Origin: Sabethes cyaneus
Lineage: Eukaryota; Arthropoda; Insecta; Diptera; Culicidae
Assembly (NCBI RefSeq): GCF_943734655.1
Contig: NC_071355.1
Span: 196,043,939-196,107,938, forward strand
Reading direction: 5' to 3'
DNA length: 64,000 nucleotides
Position 1 is the first letter of the stretch. Every line of letters starts with the position of its first letter. A program made the position numbers and the translations under genes. The notes beneath the pieces are model-generated. The model saw nothing but the letters and a program-made list of their open reading frames with translations, was not told where the DNA came from and made no database searches. This document shows, piece by piece, positions 45,620 through 58,444 of this stretch.

Positions 45620-47920
45620 ATGATAATCAGCCGCCCCTAACATGGAGAACAGACGCTGTTTGAGCCGCCTCTGCGACTATTATTTTGTTCTGTTGTGGTA
45701 TACTTCTTCGGTTTATAGGTATTTGTTGGCGACAAAACATTATTGATGGAAGTGCTCGTCATTGTCAATTCATACATTGCACTTCTTGCAAATTTTATTA
45801 CCTGATTGCGATTTGCAGAACAGTTTTCGAAAGGTTCCATTGTTCCTTTACCGAAGGTTCTTAGTTTGCGAAGCGTGAGTGCACTGTCCAGCCGACCAAT
45901 CATTTTGAGATGGCGTTTGCTAGGACAATAACCGACAAAATTAGTTCTATGATCAAAAAAGCCAAAAAATAGTCCTATTATTTTATCTAGTTCTTTTTTA
46001 TTTATACTGTTTTCGTCTTATTGGCTCCCCATGGCTTTGGGGTCTTTCTCGCGGTGATATTTCGATTATCGATCAGATCGATGACCTTTTTGGACTGGAG
46101 ACTTTCTCAATTGTTAGTGGAACACGGTGTATGTCCTTTTCCCCTTGGATTGGGACACCGAAAATCAGCCAAATGCAAGAGATGCGTAATTTATTTTGAT
46201 TATGAAGTTTGCAGTATCTTCCCGACTCACATCTGCGGTTTTATTACATCCAACAAGTTGCTAAATATATGTTCTTAATTCTAAAATAATTAAAATCTGA
46301 CTATTCATAGCTCCATAATAAGAATTATTAAGTTAAGTTTAGGTGTTCAGCAGACTACCGCGTCAGCATAATCGTTAAGATTAGAGCACCTTAGCTGCAG
46401 AAGGTTAAGTTCAATTTTTTTCCAAAATTTCTTTTTTTTCTGTCGCTTTTTTCCGACAGTGTAGGGTGCAATAAACGAAGAAGGGACGGGGCTTGTGAAG
46501 GGTGGATTGACGATAACTAAACTGGAGCTTGTGTGAAAAAATTATCTTGTTTCTAACTCACTTTAAATGATAATTTCGGTAATTTGCTTCCGAAATTTAA
46601 AATAATCAAACTATTCCAACGGGGGCGGTTCGCTCGTAAAAGTACGGATTTAAAGTAAGACACACCATTGTTTACTTCAAAGGCTGCGTTTCGAAGTTTC
46701 GAAAAAACAAATATACTAACTAACGCTTACTGCAGGTTCACCCACCACTACCGTTTAATAAACATAGTGATCTAATCTCAACAAAGACACTCCTAAATAT
46801 ACTGACTAAATCGCCTTGCAGCTAGTTGAAAACGCACTCCCATTGTTGTACGCATCGATTTAATTTATGCTACAATAAATTAAATGCAAACAGCAATATC
46901 CATTCCAAACGCGTCGGAAGCTCGAATTAGTGCGTATTAAAGATTCGGATTTGCCTAATCTTATTCGTAGCTAATCTTGATAGATGCAATGAAGGGCTTC
47001 AGTTCAACTCGAAGCAGTCATTCAAACCTTGAATCAGCGTCATAAATTACCGGCCCTCTTGAAGCTCTCCGTTCAAACCGATGCCTCAACGTGACGTAAA
47101 TTTCACTCGAATAAAGTCAACTGATCGTAGCGCTGCTTACTAGAAATATTTTTCAAGTTTATCAAATGCTCAAGCATAGACCCTGTGAAACCAATAATTT
47201 GTAATTTTAGAACAAACTATTAGAACAAAAAAGTGAGCACCACTTTGCGAGTCCTTTCTCAGTGTTACTGCCTTCGCATCGACGCCGAGATTGTAAGCTG
47301 CCATCGTGCCTTTGCTTTTAACCAGCATCCAGAGCACTGGGATGTCGCGCGCGGCTTAGAAGCCATTAATTAAATTGTCGATTCGATGACTAGCCGTACC
47401 ACGATGAGCATATCTTCAGTATTCACAGTTTCGAACGTGTAAGGACATTCATTTTCAGCTGAGAGCCTGAGGAGAAAAAGCTATGTTACTAACTGAAGTT
47501 GACGTTTTAAAGGGGCAAAAACCACGTAGAAGTCAAAAGGGTCGAACGGTTTGACAGTGAACACTATAGGTGAGTGAGTTATTTACACGAATCAGAAGGT
47601 TGAGAGATGACCTGCTGGGAAACGGTGAAAGAAAAAATAGACCCGGGTGTATCTTAACACGTTTGTTGATGCGTAGTCGTCGTGGTTTTGTGGCTAGCGA
47701 TGCTAAGTCGTTTGGTTTTCCATTTTGTCGTAGACGCTCGATATTTCTTAAAATCGAATTTGATAATCGAAGTCATTAGAAGTCCCCCCCGTGAAGTTAA
47801 TTAAATCAATTTAACATCAACAACTCAGAGCTTATTTTGTTTATTTTGTATTCATAAAATCTAAATGGCCATATTAGGAGCTATAAAGTTGGTTGTATCT
47901 CACACGCGCCATTAGGACTT
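45620..47920. other. unassigned sequence
   Basis: 45620-45960 may be the 5' region of the LINE (short minus-strand frame). From 45960 to 47920 I see no repeat family or exon. Simple AT-rich DNA alternates with mixed sequence. Confidence 0.35.
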
Positions 47921-47938
47921 TTTAAGTTGTTTTTATCA

Positions 47939-48425
47939 TCTGAGTCCCCCGAGTGTCCTGAATGCGCGGACGTTGAGGAAACTGCAGAACATGCTTTCTT
48001 CATATGCCCTCGTTTCGAGGGCGTGAGAAGCAACATGATGGCAGTTAGCGGACAGGACACTACTCCGGATAACTTAGTCCAAAGGATGTGTTCTAGCTCG
48101 GACGTCTGGGGTGCGGTCAATGCGGCTGCTACCCAGATCGTACTTGAGCTACAAAACCGTTGGAAAGCCGATCAACGGCGAATAAACAGCCTAACTACCA
48201 TAGTCCAGTAGTTATCTAAGAGCGTGCGTTAAGCACAATAGCCCCTCCCTGAAGTAATACCGAGAAGGTGGTTCCAGGGGGGATTGAGGCTGGAGACTCG
48301 AGTAGGGTTTTAGTGGGTCTGGATCTCCACGATCTTCACGGGATACCAGACCCCACTCCCTGAGCTGTCTTCTCAGGTGTCTGATAGCAGATTTCCCTAC
48401 TCGTTAAAAAAAAAAAAAAAAAAAA
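47939..48425 (+). mobile_element. 5'-truncated R1-type LINE with poly(A) and target duplication
   Basis: The frame opens directly into the C-terminal zinc-knuckle region CPECADVEETAEHAFFICPRF and continues to the end of the ORF at 48211. A 3' untranslated region and about 23 A residues follow. AAGTTGTTTTTATCA flanks it at 47924-47938 and 48426-48440. The Cys-His pattern with an EH..F.CPRF core is characteristic of R1/Loa/Jockey-group RT C-termini. Confidence 0.85.
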
Positions 48426-48440
48426 AAGTTGTTTTTATCA

Positions 48441-50100
48441 GACCAGAATTTCAAAGAATAGTCTGTGCGTCAGTGAAAAGCAAAAATACTAATTTCTTTT
48501 ATTTAATTATAGCGATTTTTTGCGAACCATTCACATACAATGCAATGGTTTTAATTTTTGGCCTGAATGAAAAAACCCACCGCAAATATTTAAACAGAAT
48601 TTTTGCCAATAAAGTATTTATTCATCACTTTTCATGTTGAGTACATCGCAGTACAGTACAGCACCTAATGAAGTAGGTGTGATGAAAATATTTTGGATCA
48701 CTTTTATCGTTGCTTCATTTCATGCGATGAACGAACATCTAATCAATGCGTACAACGTAACCGGCCGGCGCGGCGGCACGGCGATGTCAACTCGGCCGCC
48801 GCCAAACAGAACCACATCATTAATCATGATTCTTTCCAAACATTTACATCAAACAGTTCTCATTACAGCCACTTCTTTGCCCGCGTTATCTGTGGAAGAT
48901 ATCGCTTTCCAGAAGGAGAGCTCATTTCTCATCGTGGCGCAGAGCAGCATCACCAGCCGGCGAACCGGCGCATATTGCACCGCCCGCTCGGGATGAAAAG
49001 GTAATATTTCTTAACCGACCAAACACCTATTGCACTTTATCATACGGAGCTACAGGGTGCAACATTGCGGCCTACTTTTGCAATACGTATATTTTCAAAG
49101 CCATCAGCTGAGCTATCTGCTGCTATCCTGCACTGCAGGCTCAAAAGTTATGTAAAATGTTTAGGTTTATCACCGCTTAGCCACACAATTTCAATCTCGT
49201 TGCATTTGCGGTGGATTTACCGACGAAAACGATACTATCTACAATGCACCGACAAGTTAAAAATCTTCTGCCCCGCCGAACCCAAAAGGCTACAGTTACA
49301 TATAGTCACGCAAGAAGAGCCATGCAGGAAAGGTTATGAATCGAAGTACATGGCTGAACTGGCAGACATGGCATATGGCAAATGTTCCCATTAGTTGTTT
49401 ATCATGTAATCGTGAAGGCTTCGAAAACGACCTTGCGATTTACAGTCTTGTTGCTCAGCCTTAACTCTCGGACTACCGACGATTGATACTAAATTTGTCT
49501 TGAGCTGGCATGACAAAATACTAGTATTAATCGAAAACATAGAACTTGTTTTTACCGGACACGGTACGCTTCAGTTTACAGAAGTTTACTTGAGCTGTTT
49601 CACGTAACTTCAAGTGTTTAATGGTGATTAATATTTTGCTTGACAAAACATGATAGAACTACACTGTAATTGAATTTGTGTTGGATAATTCAATTATCGT
49701 TTAAGCATCTATTGCAGAAATAATGCAAGAACGATTATTAATCATCTCCATCCTACATGTTGATCGGATTCATTCTGTTTAGAATTGCTTTTTTTAATCG
49801 CAATCGATTAATTTTGATCTGAATTAAATTCTGTTTGATAATTTTATTGGGTGTAAAAATTAGTTCGGTCTGCTTTTAAAAGATGGCAGTAGCTGTTTTA
49901 AATGTTTTTGCACGACAGCTGATCTTGCTGGTTTCAGAGAGGTTTCTTCGGTTTATATCGCTTTATATTCGATTGATATACCTTGTTGGTTTTTATTGAG
50001 AAAATGTCGAGTTTTGTTATTATTGGCGGAAAGTTTTAATTTTCTGCTTCAATGGTATAGAGCGCGTCTGGAACGTTTGTGGAAGTCTATGGCGACAATG
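48441..50100. other. unassigned sequence with weak ORFs
   Basis: Plus-strand frames at 48634-49004 and 49065-49394 are open for about 100-120 codons in a less AT-rich stretch. The second ends in EEPCRKGYESKYMAELADMA and a Cys near the stop. They resemble no family I know and have no clear start context or splice logic. From 49400 to 50100 the DNA is AT-rich and featureless. Confidence 0.3.
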
Positions 50101-50108
50101 GTTTCACT

Positions 50109-50292
50109 TAGAGTGACTATATACAGAGTGGCGCCAAGTCATCCCAAATGTATGCAATGCGGTTTATCCTAGGTTTTTCTTTCTCTTTCCTGCATACGCG
50201 ATGGATAGGTTGTCTGCTCGATTGGAATGACACTGACAGATAATTATCATTCCAATTTTGACATTGTCGTCACTCTGTATATAGTCACTCTA
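50109..50292. mobile_element. intact 184-bp MITE, the empty-site relative of the split copy
   Basis: Ends TAGAGTGACTATATACAGAG and its inverse, flanked by the 8-bp GTTTCACT at 50101-50108 and 50293-50300. Read in reverse it matches 2439-2561 joined to 16567-16627 at a single TA (50170-50171), at the same total length. Confidence 0.9.
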
Positions 50293-50355
50293 GTTTCACT
50301 GATGATCCTGAGAAGGAGAGAACGCTAGAAAGAGGACAGAGATCGTGCAAAGCTA

Positions 50356-50660
50356 CACTCTTAAATGATTCTACCTGTAAATAGGTCGGATTTACTTAAA
50401 GCTAGGTTGGAACTACTCAAAATGCCCTTAAAGTGTACAAACTCAAATTTGAGTAGTTTATCAACCAAAAAATTGGTAGTAGGAACTTAAAAGTGCGTTA
50501 TTTGTCATTGAGAATAATTCAATTATCGGTAGCAAGTAGCCAAAATTAGTTGAAATTTTTACCCAAAGTTTGAGTTTGTACACTTTAAGGGCATTTTGAG
50601 TAGTTTCAACCTAGCTTTAACTAAATCCGACCTATTTACAGGTAGAATCATTTAAGAGTG
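50356..50660. mobile_element. fold-back MITE with TA duplication and ACTCAAATTTGAGT core motif
   Basis: 305 bp with long arms starting CACTCTTAAATGATTCTACC, flanked by TA (50354-50355, 50661-50662). The arms contain ACTCAAATTTGAGTAG and AAGTTTGAGTTTG, the same short motif that fills the subterminal regions of the 14-kb element. Terminal sequences differ beyond the shared CAC start. Confidence 0.8.
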
Positions 50661-50923
50661 TAGAACAACTATTCCGGGCTAATGGCACGTGCAAGTTCTA
50701 TGAAATTGTGAACAAATCTCGAAATATGTATACTCCGAAGTCTGATATCTGTAGAGGCGAAGATAGCAACAGGATCACAAACGAGTGCGAGAAGCAGTTT
50801 TTGGTGCGCATCTCAATGGCGTTGTGACAGAAGAAGGCGAAATGGAAGTGAACATAGGAGTGCTTACCATGACAACGTTCTGGTTCCCGTTCTCGAAGAG
50901 ATCCCGTGAGAAATCCGATAGCT

Positions 50924-51077
50924 GAACTGAAGTTTTTGGAGTGTCTTAGTAGAATACGAAACCTGAAATAAAATAACAAAGAAAACTTATCCAATTAAAT
51001 TCTACTATGTATATTGCTTCGCGACAGCTACGTATTTTGCCTACAACTTGCAGGTTTCATCAGTGTCTGTTTTCGAA
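50924..51077. mobile_element. partial copy of the fold-back element seen at 13700-13960
   Basis: CTGAAGTTTTTGGAGTGTC, TTAGTAGAATACGAAACCT and TTCTACTATGTATATTGC align with the head and first arm of 13700-13960. The second arm is missing. Confidence 0.75.
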
Positions 51078-51204
51078 CTCACGATTTCACGATAGCTGAA
51101 GATTACTAGAGATTCCAGAAAGGACCAACTTCCGGCAGAATTCTACAAATTATTTCCTTCAAGCTTTTAACCGGTCGACGTGTAGTTTTGTGCCTCCATA
51201 CCAA

Positions 51205-51430
51205 AAATATGGCAAACGTACATTATGGCTCCCGTTCATTATGGCAAACATACCTTATGGCATTCAACTTTATGGCTTCCGTCCATTATGGCATATATAC
51301 ATTATATACATTATGACATTCGTCTTTATGACTTCCGTCCATTATGGCATTTATACATTATGAGATTCGTCTTTATGGCATTCGTACGCATGGCAACCGT
51401 CCGTATGGCAAACGTATATATGACTAATGG
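51205..51430. repeat. degenerate short tandem repeat (TTATGGC-based)
   Basis: Units of about 15-18 bp such as CATTATGGCATTCGTC and TTATGGCTTCCGTCC follow one another with variation across 225 bp. The reading-frame content is incidental. Confidence 0.8.
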
Positions 51431-51484
51431 GGTGACAAAAAGGGCGATCAGCCGTTTTGCTGTTATTACCGCGACATTACGTTG

Positions 51485-52850
51485 ATCAACACCGCCCACA
51501 AGGCGCCCTGTCAGATCTTCCTACGTCGTCTATCCCCAATACCAAAAAGATTTCGTAGAACAGTATGATGCGGGTCTTAAGGGGGTCCGTGTGACTATGG
51601 ATTCAATTTTCATGCTCCGGAAAATCTGCCAGAAATGTCGGGAGTATCAACGTTCCCACGCATCATATTTTGTGGACTTCAGGGCAGCATACGATACAGT
51701 CGAACGTGAACAACTATCGCTGCACAGCGATGTCCTGTGTTATTATAGTGTTTACTATAGTGCTGGCGATGTACTGCGTTATTAAACATTGCTATTGAAG
51801 GTGTAATACGGTGAGTGGGAATCAAAACAAGAGGAATGATTTTCGGTAGAAGTAGCAAACTCGTAGGCTTCGCAGATGGCTTTGACGCCATTACTAGAAA
51901 TCTCAGGTCGACGGAGGCTAGGAGGATTAGGTTACAGATCAACACATCAAAAACAAAATATATGCTAGGTAGAGGCTTCAGCGAAAACAACATTTACCTC
52001 CCACGGACAGTAACTATTGACGGTTGATGAAGGTATATAATCGGGATCTCTGGTCACTGAAGACCGTCTAGTTAGTTTCGAGGTGAGATGCTGGTCTGAC
52101 AAGCCAGTCGATTTCTATATTCGAATCTCGGCTGGGCGGTGCTGCTAGATAGAGCCAGTAGGATCGTTGTACTAGCCCCGTCTTGTACTCTAATAGCCGA
52201 CTGCGAAGTCTGTTGATAAAGATGGGTCAAGCCTTAGAAGCTCAAAGCGTTGCTTTGCTTTTGGTTATTGAAGACAATAATACGAGTAGGGAGATTCAAT
52301 GACGTGTAGAAGCAGCTGGAGGTAGGGTCTATTTTTTCCTCCGCAAGACGGTTCGATCAAGAAGTATACGCCGTCACACAAAACTGACGATGTACAAAAC
52401 GTCAGCTAGACCGGTAGTCCTCTACGGAATTGAGATTGTCCTTTACTTACGGAAGACATACGTGCGCTTGCCGTCATTGAAGATGTTGCGGAGTACACAC
52501 GAAAAGCGGAGAGTGGCGGCGGCGTATGAACCACAAGCTGCCGGACCTACCTGGAGAGATTCCCATCGTACATCTGGCGAAAGTCAGGAAACTGCAGTAG
52601 GCCGGCCACGCCGCAAGGATGCCGCACAAAAGTGCAGAGAAATATGTTCTCTTCAAGAACCCCACCGGCATCAGGAATAGACGGGCCCAAGCAACGTGCT
52701 TGATGGTTCGAGCAGGTTGAAGCTGATTTGCGTGTGTCAAAACGCTCAACGAATTGGCAAAAAGCAGGCCCGGACCGAGTCAGTGAAGAGAAATTCTTGA
52801 TACAGCATACGACACTCCGGCTTAATGTTGCTAGAGAAAAAAGGAGAGGA
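51485..52850 (+). mobile_element. LINE fragment with SINE insertion
   Basis: Plus-strand RT pieces: MLRKICQKCREYQRSHASYF and FVDFRAAYDTVEREQL (51620-51720), GVIRRVG.., LVGFADGFDAIT (ADG where ADD is expected) and INTSKTKYMLGRGF. After a SINE come the pieces around 52390-52790, ending in the C-terminal region without the CTTA tail. Same family as 41880-45620, heavily mutated. Confidence 0.75.
52066..52267 (+). mobile_element. tRNA-derived SINE in LINE
   Basis: A-box-like GAGGTGAGATGCTGG, B box ATTCGAATCTCGG about 35 bp later, then TAGATAGAGCCAGTAGGATCG and TTGTACTCTAATAGCCG. CTGAAGAC and TTGAAGAC border it, and the LINE sequence continues on both sides. Same family as 8590-8790. Confidence 0.75.
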
Positions 52851-52859
52851 GGTTTACTG

Positions 52860-54325
52860 ATGATTTGTGTAGGGAATGGGCGTTTCAAGAAAGGAAGCCA
52901 CTGATTTCAGTGTTGAAGAGTTTCGTTCGATGTTCGAAGATGAATAAGAATAGGTATTACTCGATAAAAATCCGAGTCAAATGCAAGAGGAGCTTGCTGA
53001 ATCATTCGAAGTGACGTATAAAGTAGTTCCTGTGCGTTTGAATCAGTGAGAAAGATTCAAAATTAAGAGAATTGGTTGGCGCACGTACTGAAACCGAGAG
53101 ACATTAAAATGTGATTATTCACCTACGATCAGCAGATATAAAGGCCGTAAAGATAGAATTTTTACATTAAATTGAGACCGGACATACGAAAACCCTATGT
53201 CCGTTCAATTATTGCCATCGATCTCGACTTCAACACCAAAGTCAAAGAATATTCATGGTACAACCCTGCTAGCACCAAGTCGTACATCAATGTACGAGAA
53301 TTATCGTAAATACCTCCTAACAAATTCGGATCGTAACGAAAGCTTAATAAAGTCCGCCCAAGTTAGTTTTCAATCGTAAATAATGATAATAACTGATACA
53401 CATACGATATTTAGCACAGAATTGTATAACGGTACGGAGGGAGTCGCGCCTAATCGGATATTATCATATATAACTACGTATATAGATGAAATACGCAAAA
53501 TTATTCTGAATCACGTGCTGATTTCTTTTATATACATACATACAAATAGAGGTCATGGGGCTCGTAAAGGTCACGGCATCTGTCCCACCCTAAAGGATGT
53601 TTCATATTATAAGCTGCCAAAGTCTGATGATTCCATTACCGGCGATCGAAACAGACTATAATTGCTTCGATTGAATAGTACATTACGAGAAAAATGACCA
53701 GAATACGCGAAAAAGACTTGATAAAATTGTTCTGCTGCATGGCAATGCTCTATGTCGTGTCGCAAAAGTCATGGAAAAATGTTTGAAATGCTCTACTGAG
53801 ATGTTTTACCTCACCGGTAGTATTCTCCGGATATTGCTTTTTTCTGATTATTGGTTTGTAACTGAATTTTTGTGAATTGGCCCGCTTGCGAATAGAAAAA
53901 CAACGTATATTTGGCTTATTTGTGTCCTTTGTCAAGCATCCTCTCTTTTGTTGTAGCTGTTGATGGCATCGGCAGAGCTATGACGATGGGGCGGGTCTGT
54001 AACGAATCAATAGAGGGATCGGTGAAGTTATATTCACCTAATTAAATGGTTCTTGGGTGGCTTTTTTGCTGTTATCTGTAGCCTTTCGCCACGGATTCTT
54101 CCAGGTGGCTGGAGTAACGGATGCGGTTAATGGACCGGCTTGTTAGGCGTTTCACTGGCACTCGCGGAACCTTATCTAAAGAAATAGATCTACTTATACT
54201 CATACCCATACTATTACTCAGAAACCGTCGCAGTGTCTGTCTTGAGGTGTCCTGAACCACCGGGATTGGCGCACGAAAAGACATTCAACCTCCAAATGCG
54301 AAAATCAACTCATGGTTTCAAGATT
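52860..54325. other. unassigned sequence
   Basis: AT-rich with short open frames only. I see no repeat termini and no protein domain. Confidence 0.35.
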
Positions 54326-54706
54326 CTAGCTTACTTACTTACTTAATTGGCCTAACGTCTTACGACAAGGCCTGCGCAGTATAATTTCTCCATCTGTTTC
54401 GGTCCATGGCAACTGATCTCCAGTTCCGCGGGCACCCAGTGCTCGCCAGATCTCGCTCCACCTGGTCTTGCCACCTCGCTCGCTGTGCCCCTCTTCGTCT
54501 TGTTCCTACCGGATTTGATGCGAAAACCATTTTTGCAGGATAGTTGTCCGGAATTCTAGCAACATTTCCTGCCCAACGTATTCGTCCAGCTTTAACCACT
54601 TTCTGAATACTTGGTTCGCCGTAGAGACGCGCGAGCTCGTGGTTCATTGTTCGCCTCCATACACCGTTCTCTTGCACTCCTCCAAAGATGGATCTTGGCA
54701 CCCGCC

Positions 54707-56628
54707 CACAGTGGTTCAAACAGCGAAATTCGTGATCGTGTGATATTGCGCCGAAACGTGAAGTTTTTCGCATGTAGTGTCTTTAGGAATATTTCTTGGT
54801 ATAACAAGCCCCTTCGTATGAAAGAAATCTTTGGGTGATTAATTCCCTTAAAAGTGAGATACAAAATTTATTTTCTCGTATATTCGAGATACAGGTCTGG
54901 TACTTTCGGTAAAGTTGTAGTAAATATCAATATAAACAACTTTGTGAAAGACAGCATACTTGTATCTCTTCATAGAAATTATCTATGAAGCGTTATTCGT
55001 GGACAAACCCTTTAAAACAGTTTTTAACCCCTAACTTATTTTGGTCAATTTTTACGTGTTCATAGTGTTCTAGAAAGTTGTTTATCTTGCTAAAATCAAC
55101 GTTTCTGTAGAACATTATTATATGTTATTTTCTAAAGTTTCGGAGATTTTGAGCTTTTTTGGTGAAAAATAGTACTTCTTTGAGCTTAAATATTTTCCAA
55201 GGTGGCAAATGGTGGCAGATCAAACAACTCCTACTTAAAAGTACAACAAAAAACCTGTAAAAGCAAGTGTCAATTGACTGTATCCGTTTGTATCCTCAAA
55301 AGTTATAGTTGTTTTAAAAATCCATTTCAGTCATATTTGCAGAACAATCAAACTGTACTTCGGATGCAATAAACGCCATTTTGTTTACGTTGACAATCTC
55401 TCTCTAACAAGTTAAGTTACCAGAAATTTTTTCGCCTATTTTCGATTTAAAAATGAATGTAGACTTAAAATTATTTGACGCAATTAATAAGAGAAAAGTT
55501 TCCAAATAACTAACTTATGCCTATTTTGTTCAATTCCTTCGAGTGATGTCTTTTCGAAAGAACACACCCATAATGAGCTGGTATCGAATGGCCGAAACAC
55601 AAATGGTCGAATCACGAATGGCTGAAATCCAAATGGCCGAATTTCAACAAAAGTCACCAAAGACCGAGTCATGAAAAACCGAATTTTCTCGGAATGACTA
55701 AGTAAGCAGTACATCATATATAGTTAATTATGTTAAATAAAGGTGTAGGTGAGATGATTCATCATCAAATGTTGTTTTGGAAATATGCGGAAGGAGAGAG
55801 CAATGCAAAATTGAACAAAATAAAGTTATTTGGAAGCTTTTCTCTTATTAATTGCGTCAAATAATTTTAAGTCTGCATTCATTTTCGAATCGGAAATAGG
55901 CGAAAAAATTGTTGTTAACTTAACTTGTTAGAAAGCGATTGTCAACGTAAACAAAATGGCGTTTATTGCATCCGAAGTACAGTTTGATTGTTCTGTAAAC
56001 ATGACTGAGGTGGATTTTTAAAACAACTATAACTTTTGAGGATACAAACGGATACAGTCAATTGACACTTGCTTTTACAGGTTTTTTGTTGTACTTTTAA
56101 GTAGGAGTTGTTTGATCTGCCACCATTTGCCACCTTGGAAAATATTTAAGCTCAAAGAAGTACTATTTTTCACCAAAAAAGCTCAAAATCTCCGAAACTT
56201 TAGAAAATAACATATAATAATGTTCTACAGAAACGTTGATTTTAGCAAGATAAACAACTTTCTAGAACACTATGAACACGTAAAAATTGACCAAAATAAG
56301 TTAGGGGTTAAAAACTGTTTTAAAGGGTTTGTCCACGAATAACGCTTCATAGATAATTTCTATGAAGAGATACAAGTATGCTGTCTTTCACAAAGTTGTT
56401 TATATTGATATTTACTACAACTTTACCGAAAGTACCAGACCTGTATCTCGAATATACGAGAAAATAAATTTCGTATCTCACTTTTAAGGGAATTAATCAC
56501 CCAAAGATTTCTTTCATACGAAGGGGCTTGTTATACCAAGAAATATTTCTAAAGACACTACATGCGAAAAACTTCACGTTTCGGCGCAATATCACGCGAT
56601 CACGTATTTCGCTGTTTGAACCACTGTG
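54707..56628. mobile_element. fold-back element with 0.8-kb inverted arms
   Basis: Arms 54707-55510 and 55823-56628 are near-identical inverted copies. They start CACAGTGGTTCAAACAGCG, and the loop is about 310 bp. CCGCC is present on both sides (54702-54706, 56629-56633), so a 5-bp duplication is likely. The loop includes degenerate AATGGCCGAAACACAAATGG repeats. No transposase is visible. This resembles Foldback or Galileo-like elements only in shape. Confidence 0.85.
55570..55645. repeat. degenerate short tandem repeat in fold-back loop
   Basis: Four to five units of about 16 bp such as CGAATGGCCGAAACACA and CAAATGGCCGAATTTCA. In style it recalls the array at 51205-51430. Confidence 0.65.
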
Positions 56629-58444
56629 CCGCCGTTCGAAAACTCCGAGTGGTCGTAGGTCGTCTTCTAGCAGTGTTCACGTTTCGTGCCCGTAGAGGAC
56701 TACCGATCTTATTAACGTTTTGTACAGTGTGCACTTTGTACGGGGGCTCAAATTGTTCGACCGCAAGTGTTTGTGGAGTCCGTAGTAGGGCCGACTTCCG
56801 CTGATAATACGTCTTTTAATCTCACGGCTGGTATTGTTGTCCTCTGTTGCCAGCGAGCCAAGGTATACGAACTCGTCGACTACCTCGAACTCATCCCCGT
56901 CGATTACCACGGTACTGCCCAAGCGGGCTCTGTCGCGCTCGGTCCCGCCTGCCAGCATATACTTCGTTTTAGACGTATTTATCTCCAATCCAATCTTCTC
57001 TGCTTCGCGTTTCAGTCTGGTGTACTGATCTTCCACCGCCTCAAATGTTCTGTCGACAGCATCCACATCAGTCAGCAAAGCAGATAAATTGACTGGATTT
57101 ATTGAAAATCGTGCCCCGCATTTCGATCGCCGCTCGTCTTATAACACTTTCAAGCGCAATGTTGAATAGCAGACAGGAAAGACCATCTCCTTGTCGAAGT
57201 CCCCTTCGAGATTCGAATCGGTCCGACAATCCACCCGAGATTCACACACAGCACTGGATCCCATCCATCGTAGCCATGATAAGTCTAGTAAGCTTACCCG
57301 GAAAGCCGTTTTCGTCCAAAATTTTCCATAGCGCTTGTCGGTTAACGCTATCATATGCGGCTTTGAAATCGATGAACAGGTGGTGCGTGGGGACTCGGAA
57401 TTCGCGGCACTTCTGGAGGATCTGCCGCAGGGTGAAGATTTGGTCCGTTGTAGACCGACCCTCCATGAAGCCGGCCTGGTAACTTCCCACAAATCTATTG
57501 GCGATAGTCGATGAAAGAGGACTTGGGACAGCACTTTGTAGGCGGCATTCAGGGTAGTGATGGCTCGGTAGTTCTCACAATCCAGCTTATCACCATTCTT
57601 GTAGATAGGGCAGATAACCCCGTCTTTCCACCCCTCCGGTAGTCATTCCGTATCCCAAATCTTGACAATCAGTTGATGCAGACAGCCAGCCAACTTGTCC
57701 GGGCCCATTTTAATAAGTTCCGCGCCAATGCCATCCTTTCCCGCTGCTTTGTTGTTCTTCAGCCGCTGGATGGCTTCTTTAACTTCCCTTATCGATGGGG
57801 GTGGCACATCTTCGTCGCTTGCTGCCGAGTGACCAATGTGGTCACTTCCTCCGCTATCATGGTCTTCCTCCTGCACGCCATTCAGATGTTCATCGTAGTG
57901 CTGCTTCCACCTTTCGATCACCACACGGTCGTCAGTCAAGATACCTCCATCTTTATCTCTGCACATTTCGGCCCGTGGCACGAAGCCTTTGCGAGAACCG
58001 TTGAGTCTCTGGTAGAACTTCCGTATGTCGTGAAAGCGGTACAGCTGTTCGAGTTCTTCGCACTCATTCTCCTCTTGGTGGCGCTTCTTCTCCTTGAAGA
58101 GTCGGGTTTGCTGTCTCCGCTTCTGTTTGTATCGCTCCACATTCTGACGGGTGGCTCTACGCAGCATTTGTACCCGCGCTGCGTTCTTCTCAGCCAATAT
58201 CTGCTGGCATTCCTCGTCAAACCATTCGTTACGTCGATTCGGTGTCACACGGCCTAGGACGTTCTCCGGTACGCTGTTAATGACTGTTTTCACGGCATTC
58301 TAACAGTTCTCAAGTTGGGCTTCATCCAGCTCACCCTCTTCCGGCAGCGCGGTTTCGAGAGATAACGCGTAGTTTTTGGTGACCTCCGGTTGCTTCAGTC
58401 GCGGTAGATTATACCGTGGCGAGCGGCGGTATCGTATGTTGTTC

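Noticed and set aside
46021..46278. 85-codon plus-strand frame
   Set aside because: No recognisable domain and lies in sequence without other gene signals.
50109..50292. Solo MITE as a deletion derivative of the 14-kb unit
   Set aside because: The two have different target duplications, and the join is the exact TA of the inner element, with nothing of its termini left.
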